The position numbers and the translations under genes were made by a program. The notes beneath the pieces were generated by a model, which saw nothing but the letters and a program-made list of their open reading frames with translations, did not search any database and had not been told where the DNA came from. A stretch of DNA of 64,000 nucleotides from Notospermus geniculatus (lineage: Eukaryota > Nemertea > Pilidiophora > Heteronemertea > Lineidae): assembly GCA_002633025.1 (NCBI GenBank), contig NMRB01000964.1:162983-226982 (forward strand), read 5' to 3'. Of this stretch, positions 31,334 to 43,709 are shown piece by piece. Each line of letters begins with the position of its first letter. Positions within the stretch are counted from its first letter, which is position 1.

Positions 31334-32642
31334 TAACTTACAGGTACTGCACTTTATCAGGCTTTTGTGTGAGGCAATTGAACTCCCGAAAGTTGATCTT
31401 CCGGTAGGCCAGTTTTGTATGAGAACACAGACATGACAAAGAAGGTTGCATTGTTTGCTTGAGATGAAGATAAGGAACCCTACCTGAAGAAACGATTAAT
31501 TCCAAGAGTAAGTGAACGATAAACCACAAATATGTCATAGCCAATGCCTTCTTCGCCTGCGTTATCATGTTGAGTTTGTAGTCGGGTCCTCACTGGACTT
31601 GTGCAACTCTTCAATATTGTCCGCAACACAAGTCCGGATGTCCCCGTGAAACTTAACACAGATTCCTTGAAATTTTCGTGTACATTACAGGTGTGTTATG
31701 AGTGCATGACGTCTGATGAGCATTTTGTGTGCATGACACTCGTTGTGTCCAGGAACAATCACAAACGAGATTAGTACGATCCAAAACTAGTGACAGAAGC
31801 CAAACGTACGAAGTGCTGGGCACTGGGACGTGTTGCTTCATTGAAACATTCTCCCGTAATACACTCCTTTGAATCCTGATCCCAGCCTCGGTGTGAAATC
31901 TCTCAGACGATACCGAGGCACGTGGACTGAGCAGACGATGAAATAAATATCAACAACAAACAGCGGTGAACACAGAAGCAAAATGTCTGATCCGTGAATA
32001 CAGCTCGCCAAAGCTTGAGATTGTGCAGAAATAAAATTCCAGAAGCGATTCTAACGATCGACTTGCAAGAGCAACAACGATGGAGAGACGAATCTGCACA
32101 CCGCGCGGCCTGATACTAGTTGATTCTCGCCATCGTGCGCATTCACCGCAGCGGATTTCCCGAGAACTTGCACAAGTGGTCTTATCGTGCGAAACGTTTT
32201 CGGTTAACTTCGCCAGCTTCACTGGCTCATTCCTGCCCTCTCGTTGACATCAAATCGACCATTCCTTTATCATCTGCAGGCCAAACGTTTTTTCTTTGTT
32301 TTTCATTTCGTGGAATGATGTAACGACTGATTATTTTGAACTCTGTGTAGATTCATTAGTGAATAAATTAACACAGTCAACTTTGCTTGAAGACCAAACG
32401 GTAAGGCTCAACTACTATGGACGCTGGATGCACTGTACGAAGTTCATCAGTTCTGTAACTTCTATTAGCTCTGGCATAATGCTGATAAATAATGCACGAC
32501 TGTTGGCTTGATGGTGCAGTTATACCTTTGTTAACGCTTGTAACTCAAACAATTTCTAGTACATCAAGGAGAAATGACTTTGTAACATAAATGAATAATA
32601 GATTTACGGTGTACGTGATCCTTTTTCAAGGTTAGAAGGGCG
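31334..32642. other. Intergenic, nothing assigned
   Basis: No supported gene or repeat was seen on either strand. Confidence 0.45.
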
Positions 32643-32930
32643 TCTATAAAACGAAGACCCAAGACCTATAAAACGTAGACCGTACTATAAAACGAAGACC
32701 CTGGTAGCTATAAAACACAGACCCTACTATAAAACGAAGACCCGGTGACTATAAAACGCAGACCTTACTGTAAAACGAAGGCCCTGGTACATGTTGCTAT
32801 AAAACGCAGACCCTACCATAAAACGAAGACCCTGGTAACTACAAAACGCAGACCCTACTATAAAACGAAGACCCTGGTGACTATAAAACGCAGACCCTAC
32901 TATAAAACGAAGACCCTGGTAGCTACAGTC
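32643..32930. repeat. Minisatellite: dimeric ~42-bp unit of CTATAAAACG-AGACC
   Basis: Roughly thirteen monomers of about 20-21 bases, CTATAAAACGMAGACCCT, alternate between a GCAGACC and a GAAGACC form, giving about six to seven 42-bp dimers. Later dimers are nearly identical, so the array grew recently. The 90-codon frame here is a product of the repeat. Confidence 0.92.
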
Positions 32931-33225
32931 ATAGGCCTACAGTTGCAGCAGCCTACTTCGGTTCCGGATGCAGCGCTTTGTCCTCCCGTGAATACACTGA
33001 CCATAGGCCTATCTTAATCTGCAAGTACAGTGTCAATCACACCATTCCGAAATGACCGTACAGGGTGAACCGGTGGGAAGGCTGAGAGTACGACTGTAAC
33101 GTCTTCACTACTTGCCTTGTCCTGCTTGTCCATTTCAGCCACGACCACAACGTTTCGTTTAATGCATAAGTCTTGGCGCTTCCTTTGCACAATGTTCTTT
33201 TTTTACATTATGACTATCAGAAATT

Positions 33226-33349
33226 GGCCCGTATTCTAGAAGCCTCCTTAACTTTAAGGTCCCCTTTAAGCTTTTGTATTCTCCCCTGCAAACAATAGCT
33301 AAAGGTACATGTAAACCTTAGAGTTAAGGAAGCTTCTAGAATACGGCCC
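33226..33349. mobile_element. MITE, GGCCGTATTCTAGAAGC family, intact copy
   Basis: Starts GGCCCGTATTCTAGAAGCC and ends GGCTTCTAGAATACGGCCC-like (AGCTTCTAGAATACGGCCC). The inner arms share CCTTAACTTTAAGG and its complement. Confidence 0.8.
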
Positions 33350-34090
33350 AAAATAATATAAAGTATCCAAACCTACTACAAAAACTCCTTAACTCTTGGG
33401 GGACCGATACATCATAGTATTCTGCTTCATTTAACACCAATTTCTAATGCTTAACCGATATCGATTAAAAGCCTGGGTACTTCATTCTGATTACATGATT
33501 GGCCACTTAAATCAATTAAGTATATTGAAACAGCAAACATTTTTTGCTTTTCAACAAGGATTTCTATTAAACTGATGTATCCGGTAACTAATGGCATCGG
33601 GACTTTTTTGATGATAATCGGATATTGTCGCATGTACAGCTATGTGATGCATTATAATAATGAAATTCTGATGATCGCTGTAGAGAGTTATTGTTCTGAA
33701 TATGTATGTGGGCATTTCTCAATCGGGATTGCCAAGGGCCACATCAGAATGTTCGAAAGTTATCTTCGGAACACGACAAACAGGTTGATACGCCTGTCGA
33801 AAATATCTGTGGCTAGTTGGGCATGATGTGAATATGTCAGTGACATTATGAACCCGAAGTGCCTGTTATTATCCCGTAAGCCCCCTTTTGTTTTCTTGAG
33901 ACTTCTCGAACGTCCGATACTTCGAGAAACTAGTTTCCCGTGTAATCACACTCATTACTCGATTTCGCGTACAGCATATCATAAACTAATCAATCCCGTC
34001 ACCGCGGACAATGTGTACATGTAAGACCACGGGCTCTTTCAGAAAAGTAAAGCTCCATTTGACATTTTGATCATTTGATACCTTTTCCAA
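33350..34090. other. Intergenic, nothing assigned
   Basis: An 83-codon frame at 33575-33826 was considered and not accepted. Nothing else was seen. Confidence 0.4.
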
Positions 34091-34371
34091 GGCCTGGTCT
34101 GACCCATCCTCAGAACCTCAGGTCATTTCCGGTCGCACCCCCCCCCCAATATCCCCCGTTTCGCTGTGTTAGAGGTACATTCCCTCATGTGTACACCCCA
34201 GTTGTGTAGTGCCGTCAGCGAGTTTGTCAGCTTCGCTGTGATTGGCTGGATTCGGCGGAGTCCAGTGCTCCGCTGGCTCCCCGCGAAAATGGCATGGACG
34301 TCGCCAGGGTCAGAACCAAGCGCGAGAAGGGGAGCGGTTGTGAAGACCCTGGAGGACGGGTCTGACCGGTA
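34091..34371. mobile_element. Probable MITE, CCTGGTCTGACCC family
   Basis: GGCCTGGTCTGACCCATCCT on the left pairs imperfectly with AGGACGGGTCTGACCGG on the right. The interior is GC-rich with a poly-C tract. No target duplication is clear. Confidence 0.5.
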
Positions 34372-35144
34372 ATAAACGAATGCTATATAATGGTGGCATC
34401 TGTCCTGGCTGCGGAGGTTTATCAGCAGGAGTCCCTCGTTGCCAATCACATTAAAAAATGAATGCATTTCCTCATGGGATTTATCAAACACTGGTGCAGT
34501 TAGGATAGCGGATCGATACTTCACCTGACTACATTCAAAAGTATAGCCTACAGGAAAGAACGTTTAGTCGACTTCTATAAAAAAATATTCCGTACATACA
34601 TATACTGGTGGGCTTATCTTTTTTTATAGAGACCAGGCAGCATCGAGAAAAATACAAATGGAAATGAAAAACCGAAGAAAAATACTGTTTACAAACACAA
34701 CTAGGATGTTCCTTTTAGACGGCTCATGACATTTCCACCGCAGAATTATCAAGTTGGTCATCTCACATTACTGTACGTTCTTCATAAAAGATCTTGTTTT
34801 TAAAATCGGGATATGATTAACCTGACAGTCTTGATGCAGTAATTGGGAAGGCGAATGTCAAACATGTCAGATTGCCACGAATCATGATCATATCATGTTA
34901 ACCAGTGTCAGACTCAGTTAATTTTAGGATTAAGACGGCTGAGAAGTTTCTTTATTGAAGCACGATTTCTATATATGCGTTTCTTTGAAGAAAATCTCGT
35001 GGTTAAAATTAACGAGTGGTATGAAATATCAGTCTTAAAATCCCTGGATATCTATTTTTCACGTAACATTTGCCAAGGTTTTTAACACTTTAGTTTTCCC
35101 TGAACATAATGCAAAATATCGCCATGCGGTGAAAACTATCATAA
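34372..35144. other. Intergenic, nothing assigned
   Basis: No supported feature was seen. Confidence 0.45.
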
Positions 35145-35470
35145 AGGAATCAACCATAAAGGTTTAACTGCGAACGATGAACTTACTGAGGGATACACTT
35201 CATGTGTTGCCACCAGATGTCTCTCACTGCCTGAATTTTGGCTTTACGTAATAGCCACGAGCTTCAACTTTTTTTGTGGTGAAGAGGCACATGAACCTGT
35301 CAAATTGATGCTTTGAATTCCATTTCTGAGGATAACAGAGCGAATTTCCGGACAATTTGTGCTCCATGTGCAAATGTACGTCAGCCTATTCAAATGTACA
35401 CAGATGACCCTGCGCTCACATCGTTCCTGGGGTTCTCATTAATTCAGTCCTTTTGTATCATAAGATCAAC
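35145..35470. repeat. Dispersed ~325-bp repeat, inverted copy
   Basis: Reverse complement of 13316-13641, with shared blocks such as CCATAAAGGTTTAACTGCGA and TTTTGGCTTTACGTAATAG. The two copies are about 21.5 kb apart in opposite orientation. Confidence 0.75.
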
Positions 35471-36559
35471 TACTGTTCATTCCAGTTCCGAGTGGCGCGA
35501 GGTTTATCAACGATAGCTCCCCAACGCCTGGGTCGATTTTGATGAAACTTACGTCAATCGACGCGTCTTTCTTGCCGGTATCTTATAATCCAAGTTTCAT
35601 CGCGATATTCCCACTATCAGTCACTATTTTCTCGATATTTTGACCCCTGTACATTTGCACGCGAGGTTGTGTACAAAGTGTAGTTCCAGGATTTGGCCGC
35701 TACGAGCGCTGTGTTTTGCGCGGTCGCGTCGATTTTTCGTAGGGGTGGGCAGCCGCTCCTGCGTTCACGTGTTCTGCTGAGTTTTTCCCTGAGAGTTTAT
35801 GTGCTAGAAATATGGATGTTTCCCGTTGCTATATTTGACTAAATGTAATTTTATTCACCTGACGGACAATAAATCTCTGTGAGCATGGAATAAACTGAGG
35901 TCAGATGCGAACTGTCTGAGAGGCTTCTCTCCCCCGAACAAATAGTCCGANTTTTGACAAAACTGACTCGACATTGACGAACTCAAAAGTGGACTCTACG
36001 ACCCAATTGCAATGTCCTTCTCATATCTTTCCGAGTTGGGCATTTTTATTTACGTTGTAGGCCTATAGCAACCACAAAGTGAATATTGCAGTTGCAGAAA
36101 TCTTCATTTGAACATTCTCATTATTCCTAATACATTTGTCATATTCACCAAGAATTAACCGAAATTGCTGAAATAAGACTTTACTCATTGGCCCAATCCG
36201 CTGATGGGAATTATAGAAGATTCGAACTACCATGTCTGTTAGATGCAGGAAAGCATAGATTCATACTGCACAGCGGGTGCATGATTTGTACACGTCTGCC
36301 TCACCCTTCATTAAACAAGACAGCTGATGTCAAAATTTACGTGACACCAAATTGAAACAATTCGGAAGCTGAATGGACGTAATGGCCTGATCTAATGAAC
36401 AAATGGGCTTGATATGGATGTGAACCGAAGGTTATTGATGCAATCAATCAAGTGTTGATAGAACTTGCACAACTGGTCATGCTGCTGCACGGCGTTTAAC
36501 TTCAGTACTTGCTCTGCGTTATTAGTTGGTGCTGTCAATCTTGCTACCCATTTAAGCTG
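35471..36559. other. Intergenic, nothing assigned
   Basis: Contains a single undetermined base at 35951. No gene or repeat was seen. Confidence 0.45.
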
Positions 36560-36944
36560 TACTTCCACCTAACCCAAACCCACCAAAACCCCAGGTTTCT
36601 TACGCGCACATCTATTATTTGCCGTGTCTAATAGACCCGTGTTTATTAGACCCGCCGAGCTCGCCGGGGGTAACCCGGGCTTTTCGATTGGTGTTAGCTC
36701 AATTACTCCCGGCAATTACTAGTTATAAAGCCGGCGACAGATGGCGCGGTAAGTGTGTTTCGTATTGCGCATGCGCTATAAACCAAAAACCCTGCGAAAT
36801 TTGTCCCGCAAGCGCGACCTCTCTCGCCGTGTTTAGTAACTAATGAAATGTACTGAAAATAGTTGTAAGCGCGTGGCTGTTTTTTTCAAGCCATGGGAAG
36901 ACCCGGGTCTCAAAAAACCCACCAATTTGGGATAGGTGGAAGTA
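36560..36944. mobile_element. MITE, TACTTCCACCTA family
   Basis: Left TACTTCCACCTAACCCAAAC pairs with right ATTTGGGATAGGTGGAAGTA. Length about 385 bases. The interior has CCCGGGCTTTTCGATTGG and no coding frame of note. Confidence 0.75.
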
Positions 36945-36950
36945 AGGCGT

Positions 36951-37087
36951 TAGGGTGAGTTCACATAGAGGTATACTGTATACGGACACGCTGGCGAACA
37001 ATGGCCCAATAAAGGGTTCATGACCATGAAACCTTTGTTCGCCAGCGTGTTCGTATACCGTATACCTCTATGTGAACTCAGCCTCAG
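36951..37087. mobile_element. MITE, TTCACATAGAGGTATAC family, intact copy 3
   Basis: Left GTGAGTTCACATAGAGGTAT pairs with right ATACCTCTATGTGAACTCAG. The inner arms share CACGCTGGCGAACAA. It begins 6 bases after the preceding MITE. Confidence 0.85.
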
Positions 37088-37840
37088 GCCAATTGCTTTT
37101 CTGGCACTATTCACTATCACTCACATATTCATTTGGAAGATGTATTGTGGACGACCACAATATATATCTATCTGTTCATAAGATCGTTTCCATCAAGCGA
37201 ACATGACATTAGACATAAAGAATTTGGAATAGGGATTTACTGATAGAAAAAAGAGATTGTGCATACTGCTCCACTTTGGTTAAATATGGTGATGCATTTG
37301 CGAGAAAAAAAACGTAGCCATCATACCTCAATGTAAAACCATCAGACTAGCAGCTGTCACATAAGTAAAGAAAATATGGCGCAGCGACATCCTGTAACTT
37401 TAACTCAAATATAAAGTGCCTAACGAGGCGGGATTTATAAATCGATGTCTCAATGCATAATTTTATCAAGTGACGTGTAAATTTCCAAAAAAAGTGGAAA
37501 TGTAATTTTCGGAACACAGTGTTCTGAATCTCACGCTCGGCGATGCCCATCGATTTTCTTTATTGAATGGTATCTCGCTGCGCTCCTGATTCAATTATGG
37601 ACATATTTTGAAATATTCTGATAGCTATTCGGATATCGGAGTTAGGGTTCAGCCGAAGTGACAATGTTCCTACACACACGCTTCAATGAGCGGAATACTT
37701 GCGCTGATTTAAAGGGAAAATGCATGCGATACCCGACGAAAATGATAACTAATGCAGTCAGACATTCAGACTGTAGTTAGTTCCTGTGTCGTTCTTCAAA
37801 AGTGACAAGTGCATCACAATCAACGTAAGGACCAATTCCT
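37088..37840. other. Intergenic, nothing assigned
   Basis: No supported feature was seen. Confidence 0.45.
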
Positions 37841-38357
37841 TATAGCAGAGTCTCACTGGCGACTTTCGCCCACGACAAGGGGCGAATCTGATGTCTGCGA
37901 CATTTCCGCGACAAGCTGCGATATTTACATGTAGCATTCGTAGTTTTTCGCCAGTTGTCAACTGGTCGCTGACTGGTCGAACGCTCGCAGGCCTAGACGA
38001 AGTTAGTCGTGGGTGGTCGTAGATACTGGTAGATGCTCGTTGTTTCTTTGCACATTACTCGTAGCTAGTCGCAGACTGTCGTACATTAGATAGTCGAGGT
38101 TACTCTTCTATAACCAAGACTTACGATCCTGTACGAGGTAATGTACGACATGGGTACGACTATATACGAGATAACTTCGACTGACTTCGACTAAAGTTTT
38201 GTCGCGGGCAAATTTTGAACTTTTTGAAAAATTTTCTGCGAGCCAGAGAATCATTGCGAACATAGACGACAGCCTATAAGAACTGTTACGAGAAGTTACG
38301 ATTTTTTCATTCGTCCCTTGTCGCTGGTCAAAATTCGCCAGTGGGATCTCTCCTATA
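37841..38357. mobile_element. MITE, AGAGTCTCACTGGCGA family (~517 bp)
   Basis: Left TATAGCAGAGTCTCACTGGC pairs with right GCCAGTGGGATCTCTCCTATA. The interior is rich in short words such as TAGTCG, GTCGTA and TACGA on both arms, so it folds extensively. TATA lies at both ends. Confidence 0.75.
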
Positions 38358-39697
38358 GGTGTCGGCGACAACACCAACACCACGACAGGAAAGGGCGTGA
38401 ATTCGTACTAACAAAGAATCACCCATCAACAGATAAGTCACTCAGTATCTTTTCCACAGTTCAGTGCTTGGAAACCTTTATACCAGACTAGAAAGAATAA
38501 TCACCGACTGACACGCAAGCCCCGTTTACCCATGGACTGCCAGTGAGTAAGGATTAGACTGGCCACGTCTGTCTGGGTAGGGAACATGAATGCTGATTTC
38601 CTTTAGGCACTGCCATTAGCTTATCGAAAGGAATCACCTGCTGCTAGTTCTCGATATGGTTATGACGAACTGGTATGAGAGGATCACGGAAAGGAACCTC
38701 CTGCCAAGGCTCACCAACTTTACAGCTGGCGAAATTACCGAGCCCGGAGCCGAATACGCTCGCCTGGGGCAAAAGCAACCAAGAGTGCAATGACACTCCA
38801 GACTGACCAATGACACGTAAAATTGCCTTATAATTGACCAATGAGACTGGAGTGTCAGGGTGTTGACTTGGGATTGTATAGCTAATCCGTCGAAGAAGAA
38901 ATGTGCCATTCTGATAAAAAGTTCTGAGATGACATCAGCGAATACGCTCAAAGCATGGATATTTTTTCCCTGAAAACAGCAGCCAAACCATCAGGGCCTA
39001 CCCCGATATACTTAGTCCATTAGGCTACTCCCTATTGCTATCCAGGGTAAACCTTATTTGTATTGGAAGAACAAATTTACCAGAATCATCAGACATTGGG
39101 TGTCAACGTCATCAATAAATCGGCTCACTTCCAAAGCCGTTATCCGCCTTTCCCATACGGCGGGAGATGGCCGCTATTGGCAAATGGATATATTTCTTAT
39201 TCGATGCGATTAAGGACTGGTATTGACCTGAGACTGGCCAACAATAGAGGCTAGACGTGTTGCTAGTTTGATTCTGGTGTCGCACTCTGGCAGGATGATT
39301 TGATTACGATCGACCTGGGAATGTTGAAGGCAACTTTACCCCGGCTAGGAATATAGATGCACAATGTCATGTAATGTAGACGATCTCAGGACTGTCAGGC
39401 CCAGAATGTCTCCTAGGTTGTGCTTGACAAATGCACACGTGTACATGAAGATACCATGCCTTTCTCGTCTATGCAAAATTCAGGAAAAGTTCTTCAACAG
39501 CATCCAATGTAACATTAGAGTCTATTCGGTAAAAACTCCACAGGCAGTGACAAATTGATTCAAATGGTGCTTGCATAACCAATCTCTGTCATTGGCTATT
39601 ATCGTCCTTCATAAACCTCTTGGCAATTTACAGTTTACAACAGTAAACAATAGGCTATGTCTTGACTTGAGCTAACTTGATGCATATACATACTGCG
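38358..39697. other. Intergenic with one short inverted repeat
   Basis: At 38791-38857 TGACACTCCAG-CTGACCAATG and its complement form a short foldback. No gene was seen. Confidence 0.5.
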
Positions 39698-40204
39698 TGT
39701 GCGTAGTCCGTTTACGGTGGGGCGCATCCATTTTCCCAATCTAGCGTATTTTCGCAAATCTGACGAAACACGAAGTACGAAACACGAAATTCAACTGCAT
39801 TTCCAGGACCTAATGTATTTCTGGTGGGAGATGGTTGGTACCACAAATGTCCTTGCTGCCAGTGCGTCTTTTAGCATATTATGTAAGACCGAGAGAGTTG
39901 TGGTGCATCTTGAATTTTTAAATTTCACTTCGTATCTGCGAAGAGGAAACGAAAGATAGATCTAAGCTTCAAAGTTTAATGCAAACCGCAACTCTGTCGG
40001 TCTAACGTCACACGCTAAAAGACGCTCTTGCAGCAGGCGCTTTTTGTGGTGCCAACTACCTCCTGAAATACATTAGGTCATGGAAATGAAGTCCTATTTC
40101 GTATTTCGTACTTCGTATTTCGTCCGATTTGCGAAACCTCACTAATATCTAGTCCATCGACCTAGGAGCAGTGGCTGCTCCCTTCCGTGAACGGACTCCG
40201 CACA
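39698..40204. mobile_element. Foldback MITE, GTGCG-AGTCCGTT-ACGG family (~507 bp)
   Basis: Left TGTGCGTAGTCCGTTTACGG pairs with right CCGTGAACGGACTCCGCACA. The arms continue through ACGAAACACGAAGTACGAAA against TTTCGTACTTCGTATTTCGT and through CCTAATGTATTTC against GAAATACATTAGG, so arms extend about 165 bases. Confidence 0.8.
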
Positions 40205-41271
40205 TGCAATACCCATACATGGACAACCTGCTTTATTCTGTACTGTGAACAAATCGGTTCCAGCTCAATATGTTACAAACCATCACGACCTTCCCTTCAC
40301 ATGAAAAAAAACAGCACTGCTCATGACCTCTGGAAACAAACCACACATCAAATGCCATAAAGCATTCCTTTAGATAAGAAGAAAAAGCAATAATGCCGGA
40401 TGTTTTCCTTAGTCAGCCTCACAATCGCCCAATCGCTGTGACACTGATGGAGTCTGACCAGCATTGCAAGCCATGGCTTCGAAACCAACCACAAAGGTCA
40501 AATTGGCTTTTCAATCGGAATCCATCCACAGAGCCATTTCTCAAAGTGTTGGACACTGATTTAATTTCGCTGCTCGTAAAGACAATTTCACCGCGTCCCT
40601 CGTTAGTTTCGCGCTTCTACCATGCGTGCTTTATTGGGTTTCCTCGCGTCTTCATGATGTAAATTGGTACAGAGCTCGCCATGTTGGTGGCAATAATGGA
40701 CAAGGGCAGGCAAAAGCGACGGAAGGGCAAAATGTAGGTAGATTTACCAAACCCAAGGGAGGGAGGGTAAGAGAAAAAGCAAAAATAGGTATCGAGCTTT
40801 TCGCATTTTCTGGTAATTGAATATGGTTTGCTTTACTGACAAGACGAGGACTTTTTCATCAAAAATTGAACTTCTCTCACTGGTTACAAATATTCAATTT
40901 TGTAAATTTCGACTTTATGCAATCAGCTGCATTTGCAAAAGTGAATTTCTTCGGAGAACCCAGATATCTGTACAGCAGAAAAAAAATGGAAACTGATGAA
41001 ATCGTCTTATGCATAGAAATCATCCCCGCTGAGTTCGTTACGTTCTACCATGATATCGTTACCAGATAAAGTCATCATCAGACCAAAACTTTGAACCATC
41101 GAATCACTCCAAACAGAACTTAATGACATGAGCAGGCCGACTTTTGTGATGCATCGTGTTTGAAATACGAATTCCATCTCGAGGCTTGGCGTTTCTATAC
41201 TGCTAATTTCAGAAACCAGGAACCTAAGGACAGGAAAAACGCCTTTAGGAACCTTACTTTCTCTTCGTTTT
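40205..41271. other. Intergenic, nothing assigned
   Basis: Small frames at 40393-40820 show no recognisable domain. Confidence 0.45.
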
Positions 41272-41391
41272 CAATGGCTGGTATTCATAAAAATTAACAA
41301 ATGCTTTTACTTAAGATTTGCACAGCAGTGTCCAATGTAAATATACTACAAAATTTAAAGTAAAAGCATTTGCTAGCTTTTATAGCCAATG
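41272..41391. mobile_element. Short MITE, AATGCTTTTACTT family, copy 2
   Basis: AACAAATGCTTTTACTTAAG on the left pairs with AAGTAAAAGCATTTGCTAGC on the right, with CATTGGCT-like outer ends. A diverged relative of 23549-23672. Confidence 0.65.
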
Positions 41392-43156
41392 TTTTAACAA
41401 TCAGCGTTGAGGCAAGTTGCATCACCAAGAATGCTTGAAATGCTGAAATGCACAAACCAACGTTTCATTTTTCCTTATGCTTCTTTCTTTCTTCATAATC
41501 TTTGACACCCACTGATTATCGTATTTAGCTAGACACCACACTCTGCCCAGCCACAACCGGACCGATTTGAGTTCAGAGGCTACGGGCAGAAACTCAATTC
41601 TTCTTCTTCGATAACCATATCGTGTTATTCTTCACGAATATGTCTTGAAACAGTATTTTTGACGCTGAGGGGAAAGCGCAAAATTAGCAGTGTCAAATAT
41701 ACCAGAGCTAACGTACCCAGAGGCATGACATAACCTTTTGATAAGACATACGTTCTTCCGATAATGGAAATCACTCATTAAGTATTTTACATATGTGTTA
41801 AAACATTAACAAGAGTGGGATAAATGCAGCTGGATATTGTGTATACAACTAAAAAAATCTTTTTGAGTCATTTTTCTTCAGCATGCCAGACTCGCATAGC
41901 ACACTAACTCGAATACACTCATCCCCAGTGTTTAGTTGGGCATAGGTCGCGCAAAAACTGAAGGATCATCAATAGACGGCGCTGTTTGAGGGATCCAATC
42001 ACAAGCCATCATCAGAGGTTTAACCGACGCTGCCGAAACACACCTTTTGATTGGCCTATGATACGTGTACAAAATATGCACTGTGTATTCATATTTTTTC
42101 CGATTGGAAAGTCAACAAGATTAACGCCGTTTGCAAATTTGATCAATGTTATCAAGCAGCTGTTAGTGTGCACCCTCGTTTCGGACATTTTGCATGCTAT
42201 ATAATCCAGATGCTTTATTTAAACTGGCCGAGAATCATAAATTTGGTACGTTTACCCAGCAAGTCGCACGGCAGATTTCCAGCGGGGATTCCCGTATCGG
42301 ACAGCTAACGCCGTCTATTGCCGTGGTCATGCAATGAGGCTGGCGTCACATGCAGCAGTTTCAGAGCGCGGGTAAGGTAGTGGGTAGTGGTTTGAAACTG
42401 CGGGAGTTTAGAATTCGAACTGACGGATGGTTGGATTCATTGGGGACCGTGGCTTTGGAGTGGTAATAAGCGTCAAAGGGACACCGTCCAAAAGAAAGTG
42501 TTCAGGTGGCTGTATGTGGACTGGTGTCTAATAATAACATCGTCTTACTGTAAGCACTGTTCCTGAAAAGATGTCTCGGTGTAATAGTTATCGATAAAGA
42601 ACCTCGGAGAAGCATTCTAACTTCGCCCATAAAGAAGATACTCAAAGTCACCATATTATGTAGATGGCTCAAATTCAATTTAAATGCTAATATTTTGTGG
42701 ACAATTCCCTTCTCTATTATGATCGGAGTGAACAGACACAATTTATTTCGCTAGAAGGTACATGAAGCAGGGAAACAAATGGAGATCCTGAACATTTAAA
42801 TGGATGACTGACGATGACAAGAGACCGATTATCCACGATGGTGTTTTTAAAAGTTTCTTATGTCGCTTCTCGAATAAACATGTCAGTTGAGGCGGTCTCG
42901 AGGTTCGAAGTGTCATGCTTCATTCTTCTCTAACAACATTTCTGTCCATTTGTTAGACAGATCGAGGAACGCAGACAGGAAAATCCAGATGGAAGTTGAA
43001 GGGGCCTCTTCTTCATTCATCTCATTACAGCTTCAGTAAACGGTTATTATTTGGAGTTGTACCAAATTCATGATGGCTACGTTAGATTACATCAACATAT
43101 ACACGGCGTAACGACACCATAAGCTGCGACTCATTCCGAATACCATAAGGTATACG
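41392..43156. other. Intergenic, nothing assigned
   Basis: No gene or repeat could be delimited in this 1.8-kb stretch. Confidence 0.45.
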
Positions 43157-43709
43157 TACACTGGTGGACAGAAATATCAGGACAGTGGCCAATTTGAAGT
43201 TTGATGTAAGTTTCTGCCTGTCAAGAATCAGAAGATGAAATGTTTTGGCTTGAATAAAGTCGAGAACACATTTTTGATCATGTTTTAAATTTCATTTCTG
43301 CACTTCCAATGTGGATTGTTGCTATTTTCAAGTGATTTAATTAAACACATGTCTTGTTACGACGTATTAAACTGGTCAGACATGTTATGACGTAACACAA
43401 ATGTATTATCATGAGTAATTAAAAGCTTTATTCTTAAGAAAAAATGAAGAAAAAGCGAAGAAAAACGAGTATTTGCTTGTAAATGCCTTTGATGAATGAA
43501 CAAGGTTGAAAATTGCCTTATTGTCATTAACCTCATTGCATAATTGCCATGATTATGTAATTCACTGAAATTGTAGCAAGGGGAAAGAAGGACCCTTCCC
43601 ACAATATATGTCATGAACACAAGTTGAGTTCATTACATTCGCTAACAGGTAGAAACTTACATCAAACTTCAAATTGGCCACTGACCTAATATTTCTGTCC
43701 ACCAGTGTA
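43157..43709. mobile_element. Tc1/mariner-like MITE, CACTGGTGGACAGAAATAT family, copy 1
   Basis: Flanked by TA, with terminal repeats CACTGGTGGACAGAAATATC then AGGACAGTGGCC and arms of about 65 bp to TTTCTGCCTGT. TA flanks and this end style fit Tc1/mariner. The 420-bp interior is non-coding. A second, inverted copy is at 54647-55316. Confidence 0.88.

Noticed and set aside
32745-33017. 90-codon frame with KTKTLV repeats
   Set aside because: It is translated minisatellite; the repeat period is close to a multiple of three and keeps the frame open.
33575-33826. 83-codon frame with a hydrophobic start
   Set aside because: The composition follows AT-rich sequence, and no family motif or splice context supports a membrane protein exon.
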